From: Syngnathus acus | Taxonomy: Eukaryota > Chordata > Actinopteri > Syngnathiformes > Syngnathidae | Length of the DNA: 64,000 bases | Direction: 5' to 3' | Assembly: GCF_901709675.1 (NCBI RefSeq) | Contig: NC_051089.1 | Coordinates: 8,493,476-8,557,475 of the forward strand | Shown: positions 1 to 11,599 of the stretch, one piece after another | Numbering within the stretch: position 1 is the stretch's first letter | Layout: every line of letters starts with the position of its first letter | The notes under the pieces: generated by a model | What the model was told of the DNA's origin: nothing | Database searches by the model: none | Seen by the model: only the letters and a program-made list of their open reading frames with translations | Program-made: the position numbers and the translations under genes

Positions 1-571
1 TCTACGTCTCTAGTAGTTATCACACAGTGCACGTCTTTGTTGAGGCCATGCTGCGCCGCTTCAACGGGAGCAGGGGGGGCATCCTCTGTTCCTCTGTCTC
101 TCTCTTCGCTGTTATCATTCTTAGCAGACAAATGAGGGATGGACTGCGGTGCTTTGATGTCACTGTCAGCGCGCCTCTAATTCCAGCCTCAGTGCAGCGT
201 TTAAAGGCCCTTTAACACGATGCGGACAGAGCCAGTGATTGTCTGATTACTGGCAAAATGATGTTCTCTTACTTCATCCTTTTAAATGTAGCAGACACGC
301 CCATGTAGAATATTATCCATTGATAAGCATCTAAGCTTGCTGCTTGATTTCACATTAATTACTAGTTCAGTGCTCTATCCTTTCACTCTAATCCAAACCT
401 AGTTAGACTGAATGTAGTCTTACTCAAGTCTATTTTTAACAAACAATTGCCATCATTATTCACTATGTATCCAAAGGTGGGACTGTTAAAGTGAAAGCGT
501 GACATAACCTGGCTGCGAGCCCGGCTTTTCTGAGAGCTCACCGCCTCTCCTGTTGCTATGGTTACTTGCAG

Positions 572-702
572 CAAGTTGTTGAGTGAGGACGGTTCCGTCA
601 TCAGCAGCAAATCAGAGCTGCGGAATTCCGTCCGGGGCTTGGCGGCGCCGAAAATCACAGCGCAGCAGAAAACGACAAAGGAGGAGGCGCACAAGAGAGA
701 CG
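572..702 (+). CDS. kiaa1549l: kiaa1549l exon a (first visible)
   Basis: The acceptor is a pyrimidine-rich stretch ending CTTGCAG at 565-571 and the donor is GTGAGC at 703. The exon begins with the last base of a codon, so an upstream exon exists outside the window. It encodes KLLSEDGSVISSKSELRN and then a basic stretch with APKITAQQKTTKEEA, a family-conserved segment. It ends in phase 1, and the split codon joins the next exon as Asp. Confidence 0.8.
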
Positions 703-3700
703 GTGAGCGTCATACGCACACACGGCAGCGGAGGGGGGGGTTGTAAATACAAAATCATTCATGCTTCCTTTGACAAGGTCATGTGGTCATGAGACAATCA
801 CATCCTGGTTTGAACTCTACATGCAAAGGTACACTGCAGTAGAGAATTATTTCCTCTCTGTATTTATGAAAGTAGAAATGTTACCATTCAGCTGTACACA
901 GAGATGGACATGATGTTTTTGCGCACATTAATAATGCTCACGAGTGGCTGCTGTAAAAGTAGCCCATTGACATGCAATAAACACACCTGCACCACGACCA
1001 CTTAAATCTAAATAGGCCTAGAGTACATACACAGATGATCAATTTGTGAACTGAGATGCTTTTTGTATCATTTTGGTTTGGTGCTGTGATTTTTCTATTG
1101 AAAAGTATGCTGATGCCTTGGCTCACTGAAGGTTAGGAAATACTGTACTGCTTTAGACAACAGAGTTGTTGAGCCTGAATAAACAGCACGTCTGCTGGTT
1201 GCCGCCAAGCATACTCCATTTTGCCTCAATTGCTTGTCTATCACAAGCAGGGACAGGAATTTAATTTTCTGGCTGTTTTGAAGTTCTCTGTGATTGACAA
1301 AATACTAATCAGTTCTTGTAGTTGCCTTGTGAATGAATTTCTTCTCTGTTCTTCAGATCCTTATGACACTTCCTCTGGCTCCCTGCAGCTTATTTCGATA
1401 AAGCCCATGACGGCTCAGCTCAACTACTTGCAACACGTTCCTTCTGACCGTGACTCATCCATGCTTAACGGAGAGGTAATTCATTGACATAAACGTAAAC
1501 TTAATGAGCGGGATTTGTCATTTATGTCAATAAAGGTATGTTTTTATTGTGAACATTATTTTTTTTTGTTACTTTTGTTACTTGACACTTGACACCTTCT
1601 CACTTCTAGACAAATTCGACTTTTGAATTCACCTGACTTGAATGTACATATTGACGTCCCATCGTCATCCGCAGTTTGTTTGAACATTCTTGTTAGCAAG
1701 TTCAGATAAACATTACAACTGTCCAGTCCAATTATTTTAACAACAACCCCTTCAGTTATTGATTTAATTGGTGCAAAATTTTAAGTCTACACGGAGTTCT
1801 TTACACGGAGTGCTCATCTATACGACATGAACTGAGTGAAAATCAATTTATCTAACTTGTCCGGTTTTATTCTGCTCATAGGTGAATTTAGCCCTCAAGC
1901 AGCGGTCGGACATGGAACAATACAGGAATAAGCTGAGAATCAAGGCCAAGAAGAAGGGCTATTATGACATTCCTCCCATGGACGGCAGCAGTTACAGCAG
2001 CCAAGCCCTTTCGCAAAGACAGCGGCACGGCCACAAGAAGGCGGAGCTTGAGGAGGAGCGAAATGCCACCTTTGTCAAGTCACAAGTGAGGTGAGGAAGA
2101 TCGCAAACATGAATGGATATTTTGCACAGAAGGATGACTTTGCAATTTGCAGATTCTGAAACAAAGAAGCAGATATCCTGTGTCACACTCACAGACCCCC
2201 CCCAAAAAAAATAAACTTTAATTAACTAGTGTATTAAATCTATTTTACTATCATTTTTAATGTGAGCGATCCTTCAGTGAAATCCACATAACCGCAATTA
2301 AATCATACTCTACCCCAACCTATTTATGTTTTCTAGGACCATAAAACCCCCTGTCACGCTCAAGGGACACTAAAACAAATGAATGGCTTTTAATTGATTT
2401 GCTCTGAATGGGCCTGCTTCACCGCTAGGCTGTTCCAAATATACTCAAGCTGTGTTTAACGGCTGTGTTGCCCAAATTTTGAATACAGAAACTGTAGAAT
2501 CTGTGTGTAGTAATAATCCCAAAAAACTCTAAAAAAAAAAAAAGGATTATCTTTTTGCTGCAGCTATCATCTACTTTATTTTTCCAATGTTTCCTACAGG
2601 CACAATCAGGTAGGGAAGACATCATATCGCAGCAGACAGAGTCTGAACAGTCCAAGTCCCGGAGGAACTGAGATGGATTTGCTCGTGATGAGGGAAAGAC
2701 CCAGGAAAGGCATCCGGAACAGCGGCTATGATGTAAGTCCCATACCTAATCGAAAGCGACTCTAAAACCATATAAAGGATCCATTACATCCTCTGAATGT
2801 CATGTCATCTCGTAATGAACATAAATCCGTTACAAAGAGAGAAAAATACCACGTCATAGCAAATTGTATGTAATAAGTATGAAATAATGCTTTGATGGCT
2901 TCTACTACTTCTACTTCAGTGGTTCTTAAACATTTTACACCAAGGGCATGCTGTTGTCAATAAGCGAACAGTTTTGCCTCACTAGTGATTTTTTTTTTCT
3001 TCTTGTTCTCTTTAGACATTCAACTAGTGCGCAAATGTCATAAAATCATGAAGGACAAAATGTCACTTTTAAGACAGCATCATGCCACTAGTGCAACCTG
3101 ATCATTCTCCTACCGAATGGTCTTAATTAAGAGAATAAATGTGCATACTTGTACATAGACAATTCAGCTCATAAAGAGGATATTGAATGTATTGCCATAC
3201 AAAATAACACTCCCATTCACTCCTATGAGTAATTTAGACTCTTCAATTAACTTAAGCATGCAAACTACATACAGTACTGTATTTGTTATCATACTGTTTT
3301 TGTAATAGGCTTAAATTGTTACCCTTTTTTTTTAATCCAGTCACATGCGTGGGGAAAACCCCCCAAAACCAAAGCTTTTAAGACGTGACATGTTTGTGCT
3401 ACTGCTAAATCTGTGTCTTCTTGGCCTATTAAATACTACAAGCTAGAACTCAGTACTCCGCCGTACTCAGGTGTGGTCACTGTGTGCACCAACAAGCTGC
3501 TAGAAGACAGTTGATTCATTTATAATGCCAGATGAACATTTATAAGGTCTTGATATATAATGCATATCCGTCTGACTGCTCCGTGCTGCCATCTTTTATG
3601 GTTCAATTATGGTTCCTAGCTCCCTCGTGTAATAGGGCAGACTCTTCCCGTGGTGTTTTTACTGTGAGCTGTTCTTTTGTAAATCATAAGCAGTCATATC

Positions 3701-6700
3701 AGTGACTTAAATGCCATTGCTTCCCTCTACCTTTCCACCCTCTTTGCATTTTGTTCAGCTTTGGAATCTAAATATGCTATGACATAAGCTTACTTAATAG
3801 TGTGATAAAGCAAAATGGAGGTACAGTGCTATTCATATCAAAGTGTACGTATATGATTCATTTTACTGTCTTCCATTCACACTGATTTTGTGCATTAATA
3901 CCGCAAAGCTATGACAAATAAGACTTGGATTAAAGAAGAAAAGCTCCAAAAACCATTTAAAAATGCTGACCTCCAAATTGTGTTTTCTTTTGCTGTGTAT
4001 CAAAGTCATCGCTCACATGCTTTTTTTTTTTTTAACCTACACAGCCCTGCACCCCCAAACGCTTCCCCCCGCCAAATTTCCTGGCTTGTTGATTACAATG
4101 TGGCCATTGTGGCTGCAAGCCCCGTTACTGCAGATGTTTCTCTCTCTTCATGTTGCAGGGGGGACTGATTTATGAGGTGCACTACGGCGGGTATCCCATG
4201 GCAACATTTTATTTGCACAGGATGTAGGGCAGCCTCAACTCGCTTTCATTTGTCACCAAATAGTCAGGCTAGGGCGATGGTTTTGAAGGTTTTGAACGTG
4301 AGAACTGTCAAACTTATGGAGTGGTTTAGAATGGCAATGACTGATATTGAGGAGAAAAATAACATTGGATCCAGATTGAAAAGCTGAGGGTTGTTCTTGA
4401 ATCTATAGTACAATGAAGTATTTATTCACGTAACCCTTACCTAGTGATTTAGTAAATTAATAGTTGAATTTGATTGATTTTCACACGTCGTCACACTGCG
4501 TGTTTATTCCAGACCGAGCCTGAGTTGATTGAAGAAACAAACGTCGACCATTTAACGGATCAGAGGGACTTCGTGTACGGCCGCAGTCTGAAAGGCCAGT
4601 CACAGACGTCTACCCTGAGCTCACAGCCATCCATTGATGAAGTGCGGCAGCAGATGCACCTGCTCCTGGAGGAGGCATTCAGCCTGGCCTCGGGGGGGCA
4701 CTCAACATCCGGGAGGCACTCCCACCACCACCGCCCACCTCCCGAGCAATACAGCGGCATTCCAGCTTCCCTTCCCTATACAGATGTGGTAACCAGTGCC
4801 CCGGGCACCATAAGCTGTGGTCGTGGAGGACTGCAGTGGAGTCCATCTTACGGAGCAGATGTGTACCAGTGCAGTTTGCCCAAGCCAGTACGTATGATGA
4901 AATAATATTGAGCCGTGATATCCAAAGTATGGCCTGGGAGCCATCTGTGGCCCACGCTTTGTTTTTTAGTGGCCCACAGCATATGAAAAAATTAATCATA
5001 ATCTTAATGTCATTTGCCTGCATTGTACTACTTCATTTCTATAGTGGGTAAGATGTGCCTAAGCATTGCACTTTCTTTCTTTCTACTCATGGTACCTTGA
5101 CGTACAAGTGACTCTAAGCGATACGAGCGCTGTAAATTGGCAGTTAACTATACTCACTTAACAACCAGCAATAATTTGGCAGATAGAGTACAATACTTCA
5201 AAACAATAAACTGTTTGTTGCCACGCCCAGTTAACATTTACTGTCAAACTAAACAAAAGTTACGCGTGTTGAAAACACATAGCTTTGCCTTGGTAAAGTT
5301 GGACTAGCTTCATGCTAACAAAAAAAAGCACAAAGCCATAGACGGGCTAACAAATAGTGAACAAATACAACCCTTTATGCAATGGATAAACAGTTTTGTC
5401 ACCCCTTAGCTCCCCCAAAAATATATATATATCATGTTGATATGAGTTTCTCATTATGTCTTGCAGGCCTTTCACTTCACCCAGCTGCCTGAAATGGCAA
5501 TTAGCTCTCCTCCTCCTTTACCACCTCGCACTGGACCACCTCCTGGCACCTCCTTAAGACGGTAATGCTCATTAGGTTTCACTCAAACGTACACATGCTG
5601 TTTGCTGCATAACCAGCGTAAATTCCCTCTCATCCATTTGCAGAGACTTGATATTCTCTAGGTAATGTACTGTGACCAGTGTGATTTCAGGCCCTGTATA
5701 CATTTTAATATTGAACTAGTGCAGTGAGGTATAGAGAGAATGTTAATGAGCTAATCGCTCACTCACACTGAGTGCGTCTGCCCTCTAGTGGTGATTGCTC
5801 AGTATAATTCTTCGTATACGTCTGCAATCCCAACTCAGTTCCATCTCTGACCTGGGGCCCAAGGGAAGAAGCTCTCAGACATCTGTCAGTGAAACGCAGA
5901 CTCCACATGACAACAACCCATATGGGCCAAGCTCTCGGGCAGCACTTCCATCCATCACTTTAGAGCAGCCTGTGTCCAACTACTCAGGTGAGTGGAAAGT
6001 GAACTAAAGTGACATTTTAAACAATGTGGCTCCCCTCCACTCTCCATATTCTTTCTCTCTCCTACGCTTTCTTCAGGAAACCCGATAACAGCCGTCTATT
6101 CCATCCCAGCCAGCAGGCCGGATTACTCAGACTATATTGTCTCCGCCTCGCCCACCTCCTACCACAGTCCCTCTTGGATGTCCTATCCTCCAGAACCGGA
6201 AGATGTGTCACATCAGTGGACAGACTCTGTATGACATTTTAATTCATTGAATTAGTTTATTTGTAATGTGTGTCTTAGTGAGGACACACATTGTTTAAAT
6301 GGCCATACTGCTCTTTCTTGTGTGCCCACCTAAGCCACCTGGGGGCAGTATAAGACAGACAAACAAATGGATATAATGTAATCGAGAAGTTTAAACTCCC
6401 TTTTCATCTCATCAATAGAGTACTGTTAGTAGTTTTTCACAAAATGATAAAAGTAAAACTAAACACTTAAATCTTAAACTCTTAAATTGGCTGTCTACAT
6501 GTGTTGCTGCTCCATTTGTATTCAATTCATTGCTAAAAAGTTTAAAGCTCTGCAAAACAGATCCTATTTAGTGTTAACATTAAACCCAAATGGACTGAAA
6601 GGTTAAGCTATGACACCATGAACAATTTTTACAGTAGTGTAATTCTCTTTGTCTCACGTTTAGTTTGACAGTAACCTTAACTGAAAGTGGCAATAAACAT

Positions 6701-7450
6701 CTTGAAGCCTCTTTTTTGATGAATTGTTCACTAATTATATCCGTCAAACATTAGCTGGTTGTGAAGAGTCACTGCTACTTAACAGTGCTTGTATGATGAA
6801 TTCAAATTATTGCTCGCAAGTCAAAGGTAAAAATCAGCCAAACGACAGTTCATATTGTGAAAAAGCCATTAAGTCGAGTCACCCGTATCTCAAGGCATCA
6901 CTGTAGGGAGATATTAAGCAATTTGTCATTAAATGATGATTAGAAAAAGCAATTTCCGAGTACCCTGATGTCTCTTACGACCTTAATCTGGAAATGGAAA
7001 AACTGCTTGCATCCAAAATGAGCTTTTACAAATGATTTTTTGTCAGTGCCAAAACAACCGACTAAGCAATGATGATAACATTTTGTGCTTGGTTGAGGTA
7101 ATAAGCTTTTATGTGTCTCAACAATAAACTAAGTTTGGCTTCGCTTTTTATTATCAACAATACTCAATTTCTGTTTTGTTTTTTTCCAGCTTCCTTTGCC
7201 GGGTTATGTGGAGGCTTTTCCTCATCCTCGCTACCCACAGGGGAGCTCATCCATACTTCCCCTACAATACACTCAGGCTCTGGACCAACAGCCTGCCACC
7301 CAGAGCACAGCATCCCAGAAAAGCTTACAGCAGGGGATGGACACGGACAACGTTCCCCTGAGCAACCTCTCCACCTCTGCACTTGTACATGCTATACGAC
7401 AAGAGGTGGCCAAGCTGGCAAAGAAGCAGAGTGAAATGTTTGACTTCTAG
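572..7450 (+). CDS. kiaa1549l: KIAA1549-like protein, C-terminal part (9 exons, 5' end outside window)
   Basis: Nine exons join in one frame: 572-702, 1357-1475, 1882-2090, 2600-2732, 4513-4887, 5467-5561, 5839-5987, 6077-6228, 7190-7450. They give 540 residues ending at TAG 7448-7450. All junctions are GT-AG with matching phases. Landmarks shared with the KIAA1549 family, in order: DTSSGSLQLISIKP, TEMDLLV, GIRNSGYD then TEPELIEETN, LLLEEAFSLAS, VVTSAPGT, FTQLPEM plus a proline-rich PPPLPPRTGPPPG run, YSIPASRP, QWTDS then LPLPGYVEA, and the terminal ALVHAIRQEVAKLAKKQ. Family knowledge: these are large single-pass membrane proteins, and this portion is the cytoplasmic tail, with no membrane segment seen. 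Human KIAA1549 is linked to photoreceptors and is a fusion partner of BRAF in pilocytic astrocytoma; KIAA1549L is little studied. KIAA1549 and KIAA1549L are similar here. I prefer the L paralogue because spon1 lies next to it and human KIAA1549L and SPON1 are both on 11p. Confidence 0.88.
1357..1475 (+). CDS. kiaa1549l: kiaa1549l exon b
   Basis: The acceptor is TTCTTCAG and the donor is GTAATT at 1476. It encodes DPYDTSSGSLQLISIKPM and continues through QLNYLQHVPSDRDSSMLNGE. The DTSSGS-QLISIKP core is a family hallmark. It ends on a codon boundary. Confidence 0.85.
1882..2090 (+). CDS. kiaa1549l: kiaa1549l exon c
   Basis: It starts in frame right after ATAG at 1878-1881, and the donor is GTGAGG at 2091. 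It encodes a highly charged, probably helical segment containing RSDMEQYRNKLRIKAKKKG, then YYDIPPMDG, and ends in phase 2. The basic composition fits a juxtamembrane or cytoplasmic region. Confidence 0.88.
2600..2732 (+). CDS. kiaa1549l: kiaa1549l exon d
   Basis: The acceptor is TTCCTACAG and the donor is GTAAGT at 2733. It encodes a Ser/Arg-rich linker, then TEMDLLVMRERPRKGIRN and SGYD. This is one of the best conserved blocks of the family and continues directly into TEPELIEETN in the next exon. Confidence 0.9.
4513..4887 (+). CDS. kiaa1549l: kiaa1549l exon e (largest visible exon)
   Basis: The acceptor is TTATTCCAG and the donor is GTACGT at 4888. It is 125 codons long and phase 0 at both ends. 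It encodes TEPELIEETNVDHLTDQRDF, then an SSQPSIDEVRQQMHLLLEEA helix, a His/Ser-rich patch and VVTSAPGT. A diverged dispersed repeat begins about 25 bp after the donor. Confidence 0.9.
4912..4990. repeat. Dispersed repeat fragment (GGCCC-rich fish family)
   Basis: The segment reads as ATATCCAAAGTATGGCCTGG followed by GGCCCACGC and AGTGGCCCACAGCA. It resembles a common teleost dispersed repeat of the form CCAAAGTGTGGCCC...GGCCATTTGTGGCCCGC. It is diverged and starts about 25 bp after an exon. The class (non-autonomous DNA transposon or SINE) is not resolved. Confidence 0.45.
5467..5561 (+). CDS. kiaa1549l: kiaa1549l exon f (proline-rich)
   Basis: The acceptor is GTCTTGCAG and the donor is GTAATG at 5562. 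It encodes FHFTQLPEMAISSPPP followed by LPPRTGPPPGTSLR, a polyproline stretch that could bind SH3 or WW domains (inference). It ends in phase 2 with CG, completing Arg with the T of the next exon. Confidence 0.87.
5839..5987 (+). CDS. kiaa1549l: kiaa1549l exon g
   Basis: I chose the acceptor at 5837-5838 because the join then reads LRRSISDLGPKGR, matching the family pattern LRRSxSD-I/L-G-x-K. An in-frame alternative AG at 5801-5802 would add 12 residues (start 5803). The donor is GTGAGT at 5988. It encodes a low-complexity Ser/Thr/Pro region ending VSNYSG. Confidence 0.78.
6077..6228 (+). CDS. kiaa1549l: kiaa1549l exon h
   Basis: A short 89-bp intron precedes it. The acceptor is TTTCTTCAG and the donor is GTATGA at 6229. 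It encodes NPITAVYSIPASRPDYSDY and continues to WMSYPPEPEDVSHQWTDS, which aligns with the conserved YSIPA-x-RP...WMSY...QWxDS block of the family. Confidence 0.88.
7190..7450 (+). CDS. kiaa1549l: kiaa1549l terminal coding exon
   Basis: A long T-rich tract ending TTTTTCCAG precedes it, and it ends at TAG 7448-7450. It encodes LPLPGYVEAFPHPRYPQGSS, a Gln/Ser-rich linker, and the C-terminal helix with ALVHAIRQEVAKLAKKQSEM. The protein ends MFDF, about two residues shorter than human KIAA1549, which ends EFQV. Confidence 0.9.
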   Translation, partial: LPLPGYVEAFPHPRYPQGSSSILPLQYTQALDQQPATQSTASQKSLQQGMDTDNVPLSNLSTSALVHAIRQEVAKLAKKQSEMFDF

Positions 7451-8405
7451 TATGGATCCTGCCCTCCCTTGTTAATGTTGCATTGGCCCACAACAGACTC
7501 ATGAAAGTGGCACTCTTTCAGACTGATTTTTGATGTTTGTACTGTAAGATGACCAGATCTTGTTAATCCATTAACTGATTGATTTATTTTCTTACACCAG
7601 TCAGCTGCTAGCATAAAGCAGCTACGCAATTGTTGTTTTATTTCGGAGAGAAAACCCACACCTCCTCCAATTGATGTCCGAATTGACTGCACCCATATCA
7701 TTGTAGATATGTCTATAGTACGAACAGACTACAGTATTAGGAGGACAATATCAAGCATTGTTTTTACCAAACGTACCAAACAATTCCTGACAGCCTGTGT
7801 GTTGACCGCAGCATATACAAGCATGTAAGAAGATATTTTATCTCATTTGCTGGCATCAAACAGATTTGGTGACGTCATTGTCGCCCCCGTTTTAAGCATC
7901 ACACTATCATAACCAGCTGCCTTGCAGACTAAACAATTCCAGTATGTTTGCTTTTGTCTTTAATCATCAGGCTAGGACCACTATAAAACCCTTTGCTGAG
8001 GAATAAAATGCGTTAATTCACTGCACGCTGTTAGCAATTCATCTGAGTGGAAGAGACACTCATATTTTATTTTGGGATAAAAGCCTTCATGGATAATGCT
8101 AAACTCAATTGTTAGTGCAGAATTGCTGTCTGGGGATTGTAAAGTGAGAGCGGATGCCAATAAGTCCATGGAAGTTTATAGCAGGGAGACTTTGTAAACA
8201 GCCAGGTGCTAGAAATTGTCTCCTTGTAACATGCAGGGCTATATTGCCAGTGAGGTTAGAAGAAAGCTGCAATTTTTGAAAAGCTATTTGCCTAAAATGT
8301 CTGATTCACAGTTGAATATATCATTTTCTCTCACTCAAGAAATGTTTTGTAGTCAAACATTCTGCTCAAGAAAATAATGAATAAATTGGTCAGCTCCCCA
8401 AATTC
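7451..8405 (+). other. kiaa1549l: kiaa1549l probable 3' UTR with candidate poly(A) signals
   Basis: This is non-coding sequence after the stop. AATAAA hexamers lie at 8002-8007 and 8380-8385, and another at 9872-9877 inside the later repeat structure. Which one is used cannot be decided from sequence alone. Confidence 0.4.
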
Positions 8406-9050
8406 AACTTCCCACTGATAAGAACCAGAGCAGCACTTAAGGTTTGAACTTTACAACATATAGTCAATGTGATTTTTGTGTGCATAATGAATGCAGAGTC
8501 ATGGCAGAAAAACAATAAGATGGCTAAAGGGTTTTACGTGCTCTTTGGCAGAACAAAAATGTAAATGAACATGAGCTAAAACAATCAGAAAACATTGTGT
8601 CTCCTTGTCTTCCATGACCGAGTTCCTAATTTCCACTTAATCTGCTCATTGAGTGGAGGGAGAGACAAACAACGAAAGCACTAATAGCCTATGTGATTAA
8701 ACTTAATACATTTTTTTTAACTATCAGTATAACAGCGTTGTCTGTGTCTTGTCTGCTTTCCCCCTGAAAATGTCATTTCCCACAGTTTATAACCAGATTT
8801 CACTCAGCCAGGTGAGAAAGCATGCCGACTTCTATTGAGAGAAATTACATTTGTAGAACCCTATTTGTAACAATACTGACGTGATTTCCTTTCCACAGGC
8901 TTCTCTATCACGCTCCTGTCAAGGAGGTTCCTCCAGATGATGGATGATGGTGGAGGCAAAATGAAATACATCACAGCCTTTATCTGCTTTTTGTCAAACT
9001 GAGATTGCGTTTGCTCCCTCCTGTGGAAAGAATACAGTTTGTGGGTAAAA

Positions 9051-10414
9051 AAAGAGACCTGTTGGGTTCCAAAATAGGGTTAGGGTTTCGAAGGAGGTTT
9101 TCAAACTTGGATTAGAGTTTCAAATTAGGGTTTCAAAATAGCATTAGGGTTTCACACTAAGGTTAGGGTTTCAATCTAGAATTTCAAACTAGGGTTAGGG
9201 TTTCACACTAAGATTAGTGTTTTAAAAGAGGATTTCAAACTGGAGTGAGGGTTTCAAAGCGGGGTTTCAAATTAGGGTTAGGGTTTCAAACTGGGGTTAG
9301 GGTTAAAAAACTCGTGTTAGGGTTTTAAAGTAGGGTGAGGGTTTTGAAGGAGAGTTCCAAACTATATATATCTCTAAAAGATGGTCCCCATCCCATCCCC
9401 TCCCCCCAGTTCCAAAATGTCATCAGCACCCTTGACCCTGCCTCCCGCCCATAATCAGTTGGCATAGATTGGAACTTATCCGTGACTCATCAGAAAAAGT
9501 ACTATGCATATTTTGTTATAGTCATGCTGCATTCATTTTTACTCATACTGATGCCATATTGTATAATTTTCTCAACATTGTCTATGTGTATCATGCAACA
9601 ATGTTTATTTTGCAGATCAGCAGTGTGCAATGAACGTGTAGTATAGCATTTGTCCACCAGGATTCAGCATTGCACCTTACAAACCAATACCAGCATGATG
9701 TGCATCCTCAGTCCTTACAGAAAAAAAATAGTGTTTGAAATTAGACCATTTAAGAACATGCAGTATTGCGACAGTACAAAGTTAACAGTGAAAAATGTTG
9801 CACAATTAATGTTTTATTAACTGTGCCAGATGTTGCACAATCAACATCCATTGACTATTTGTTTCATATAAAATAAAGGCCTCAGTACCAATTAACACTG
9901 TGCATTAATACATCACTGGGTGTTTTGTACTTTAAAACAAATTAAAAACACTAGTTTGAAACCCTAACCCTAGTTTTAAAACCAAGTTTGAAACCCTAAT
10001 CCTAGTTTTAAACCCTAGTTTGAATCCTTAACCCTAGTTTTAAGCCCTGACCCTAGTTTTAAACCCTAGTTTGAAACTCACACCCTAGTTTGAAACCCTA
10101 GTTTGAAAGCCTAACCCTAGTTTGAAACCCTAGTTTGAAACCCTAACCCTAGTTTGAAACCCTAGTTTGAATCCCTAACCCTAGTTTGAAACCCTAGTTT
10201 GAATCTATTGTGAAACTGACCCTAGTTTGAAATCCTAGTTTGAAAAGCTAACCCTAGTTTGAAACCCTAGTCTGAAACCCTAAGCCTAGTTTGAAACCCT
10301 AACCCTAGTTTGAAACCCTAGTCTGAAACCCTAACCCTAGTTTGAAACCCTAACCCTAGTTTCAAACCCTAACCCTAGTTTCAAACCCTGACCCTAGTTT
10401 TAACACCTCTCTTT
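9051..10414. repeat. Inverted structure with telomere-like minisatellite arms
   Basis: The left arm (about 9072-9364) is built of units like TTAGGGTTTCAAACTAGGG. The right arm (about 9951-10402) is the reverse complement, with units like CCCTAGTTTGAAACCCTAAC. A 586-bp non-repetitive spacer separates them. The outer ends also match in inverted sense: AAAGAGA at 9051-9057 and TCTCTTT at 10408-10414, followed on each side by related sequence leading into the arrays. This fits a foldback-type non-autonomous DNA transposon, or an inverted duplication of a minisatellite. No clear target-site duplication was found. Confidence 0.7.
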
Positions 10415-11599
10415 GATTGGACGCCTCATTTTTTCTTATCAGGAATAACAGTGGTGCCGTAAGCAATATCTTCAACTCTCGAACCAATGTTTTTCCTCCA
10501 AATCGAGGGAACTTGTTTTTCTTTTCTCCTTTTTATTTTAGTAGCAATTTTTGTCCCCACACACACGGTTTGGCTCTGTGCTATAATCATGTATAATTGA
10601 AATCCATCATTTAGAAAAATACTTTGCCAAAACATAACGTAAACATCGTATATTTCACCCCCTAATAATTCACACATGCTTGATGAGGAAAGAAACTAAT
10701 TGAACCCGTTTTCACTAAATGGCAAAACATTACTTTTCTTCTTTGCCGGTTTTAGATTTGTTTATGTTCATGATACATTGCAGCCCGCCTCAATTGCAGT
10801 TAAAAATAGCACCTAGTAACTAGTGAAACACTGGACAGACAATAAGAGTTTTCATGGCGTTTTTCGGTGCAAGTGAACTTTAAATGCAAGAAAAGCTGCC
10901 TTCATTAAATCCACCAAAATTGAATTACACCACCTGCGCCACAACTTAAACCTGCTTTTAGGTAGTCGAAAGCATAGCCTACTTTTGTTAAATTTTTACA
11001 CATTGATGATTGCGTACCCACTAATGCTCTGTATTTTATTATTAATGACATTCCAGTGGGATGTTATGACTTGACAGACACTTGTATCCATTTTCTTTAT
11101 GATGACTCTAACTTGAACTCGCAGACATTGTTCCCATTGTGTCTACCTCCCAGGTAGCGCACTGTAATTGGATATGGTCTTGCTCTGAAGGCCAATTATT
11201 TTTAATAAAAGCCACTTAAAGTAATTATCACAGCCATTCGAGCAGACATCAGCGTAGAGCTTTAAAGATTTAGCACAATGCGGAGCGCAAGGACAGGTCA
11301 AGGTAAAACAATAGATTGCAGATGGCTTGTCATTGTAAAAAAAATATTTTAGTCTTTATGATCATCTAGAGCAGTTTTAAATTTTCACATCATTGTGTAA
11401 ATGTATTGTGATTGAGGTCAAGCTTTAAAGGCTGAGGGTTGATGTAATTCATGAAACAAATCCTTTGTATTAAACTGTGTCAGAGGTGGACTCACTAAAT
11501 ACTCAAGTGGTCTGGTGTTTCTTTTCATCATTTCCCTATGGGTTGAAAAAAGTTGCAGTTTTAAGATACTCAGTAAGAACAAGATTAGAATGGCATCTC

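Larger units (their letters stand above)
703..7189 (+). other. kiaa1549l: introns of kiaa1549l
   Basis: The introns span 703-1356, 1476-1881, 2091-2599, 2733-4512, 4888-5466, 5562-5838, 5988-6076 and 6229-7189. The only recognisable content is the dispersed repeat at about 4912-4990, a C8A8-type homopolymer run near 2196-2211, and other poly(A) or poly(T) tracts. Confidence 0.6.

Noticed and set aside
9951-10402. CRISPR-like look of regularly spaced CCCTAGTTTGAAACCC units
   Set aside because: There are no unique spacers; it is a degenerate minisatellite in a vertebrate genome with an inverted partner at 9.07-9.36 kb.
9072-10402. True telomere or chromosome end
   Set aside because: Units are not pure TTAGGG, both orientations occur, and genes lie on both sides.
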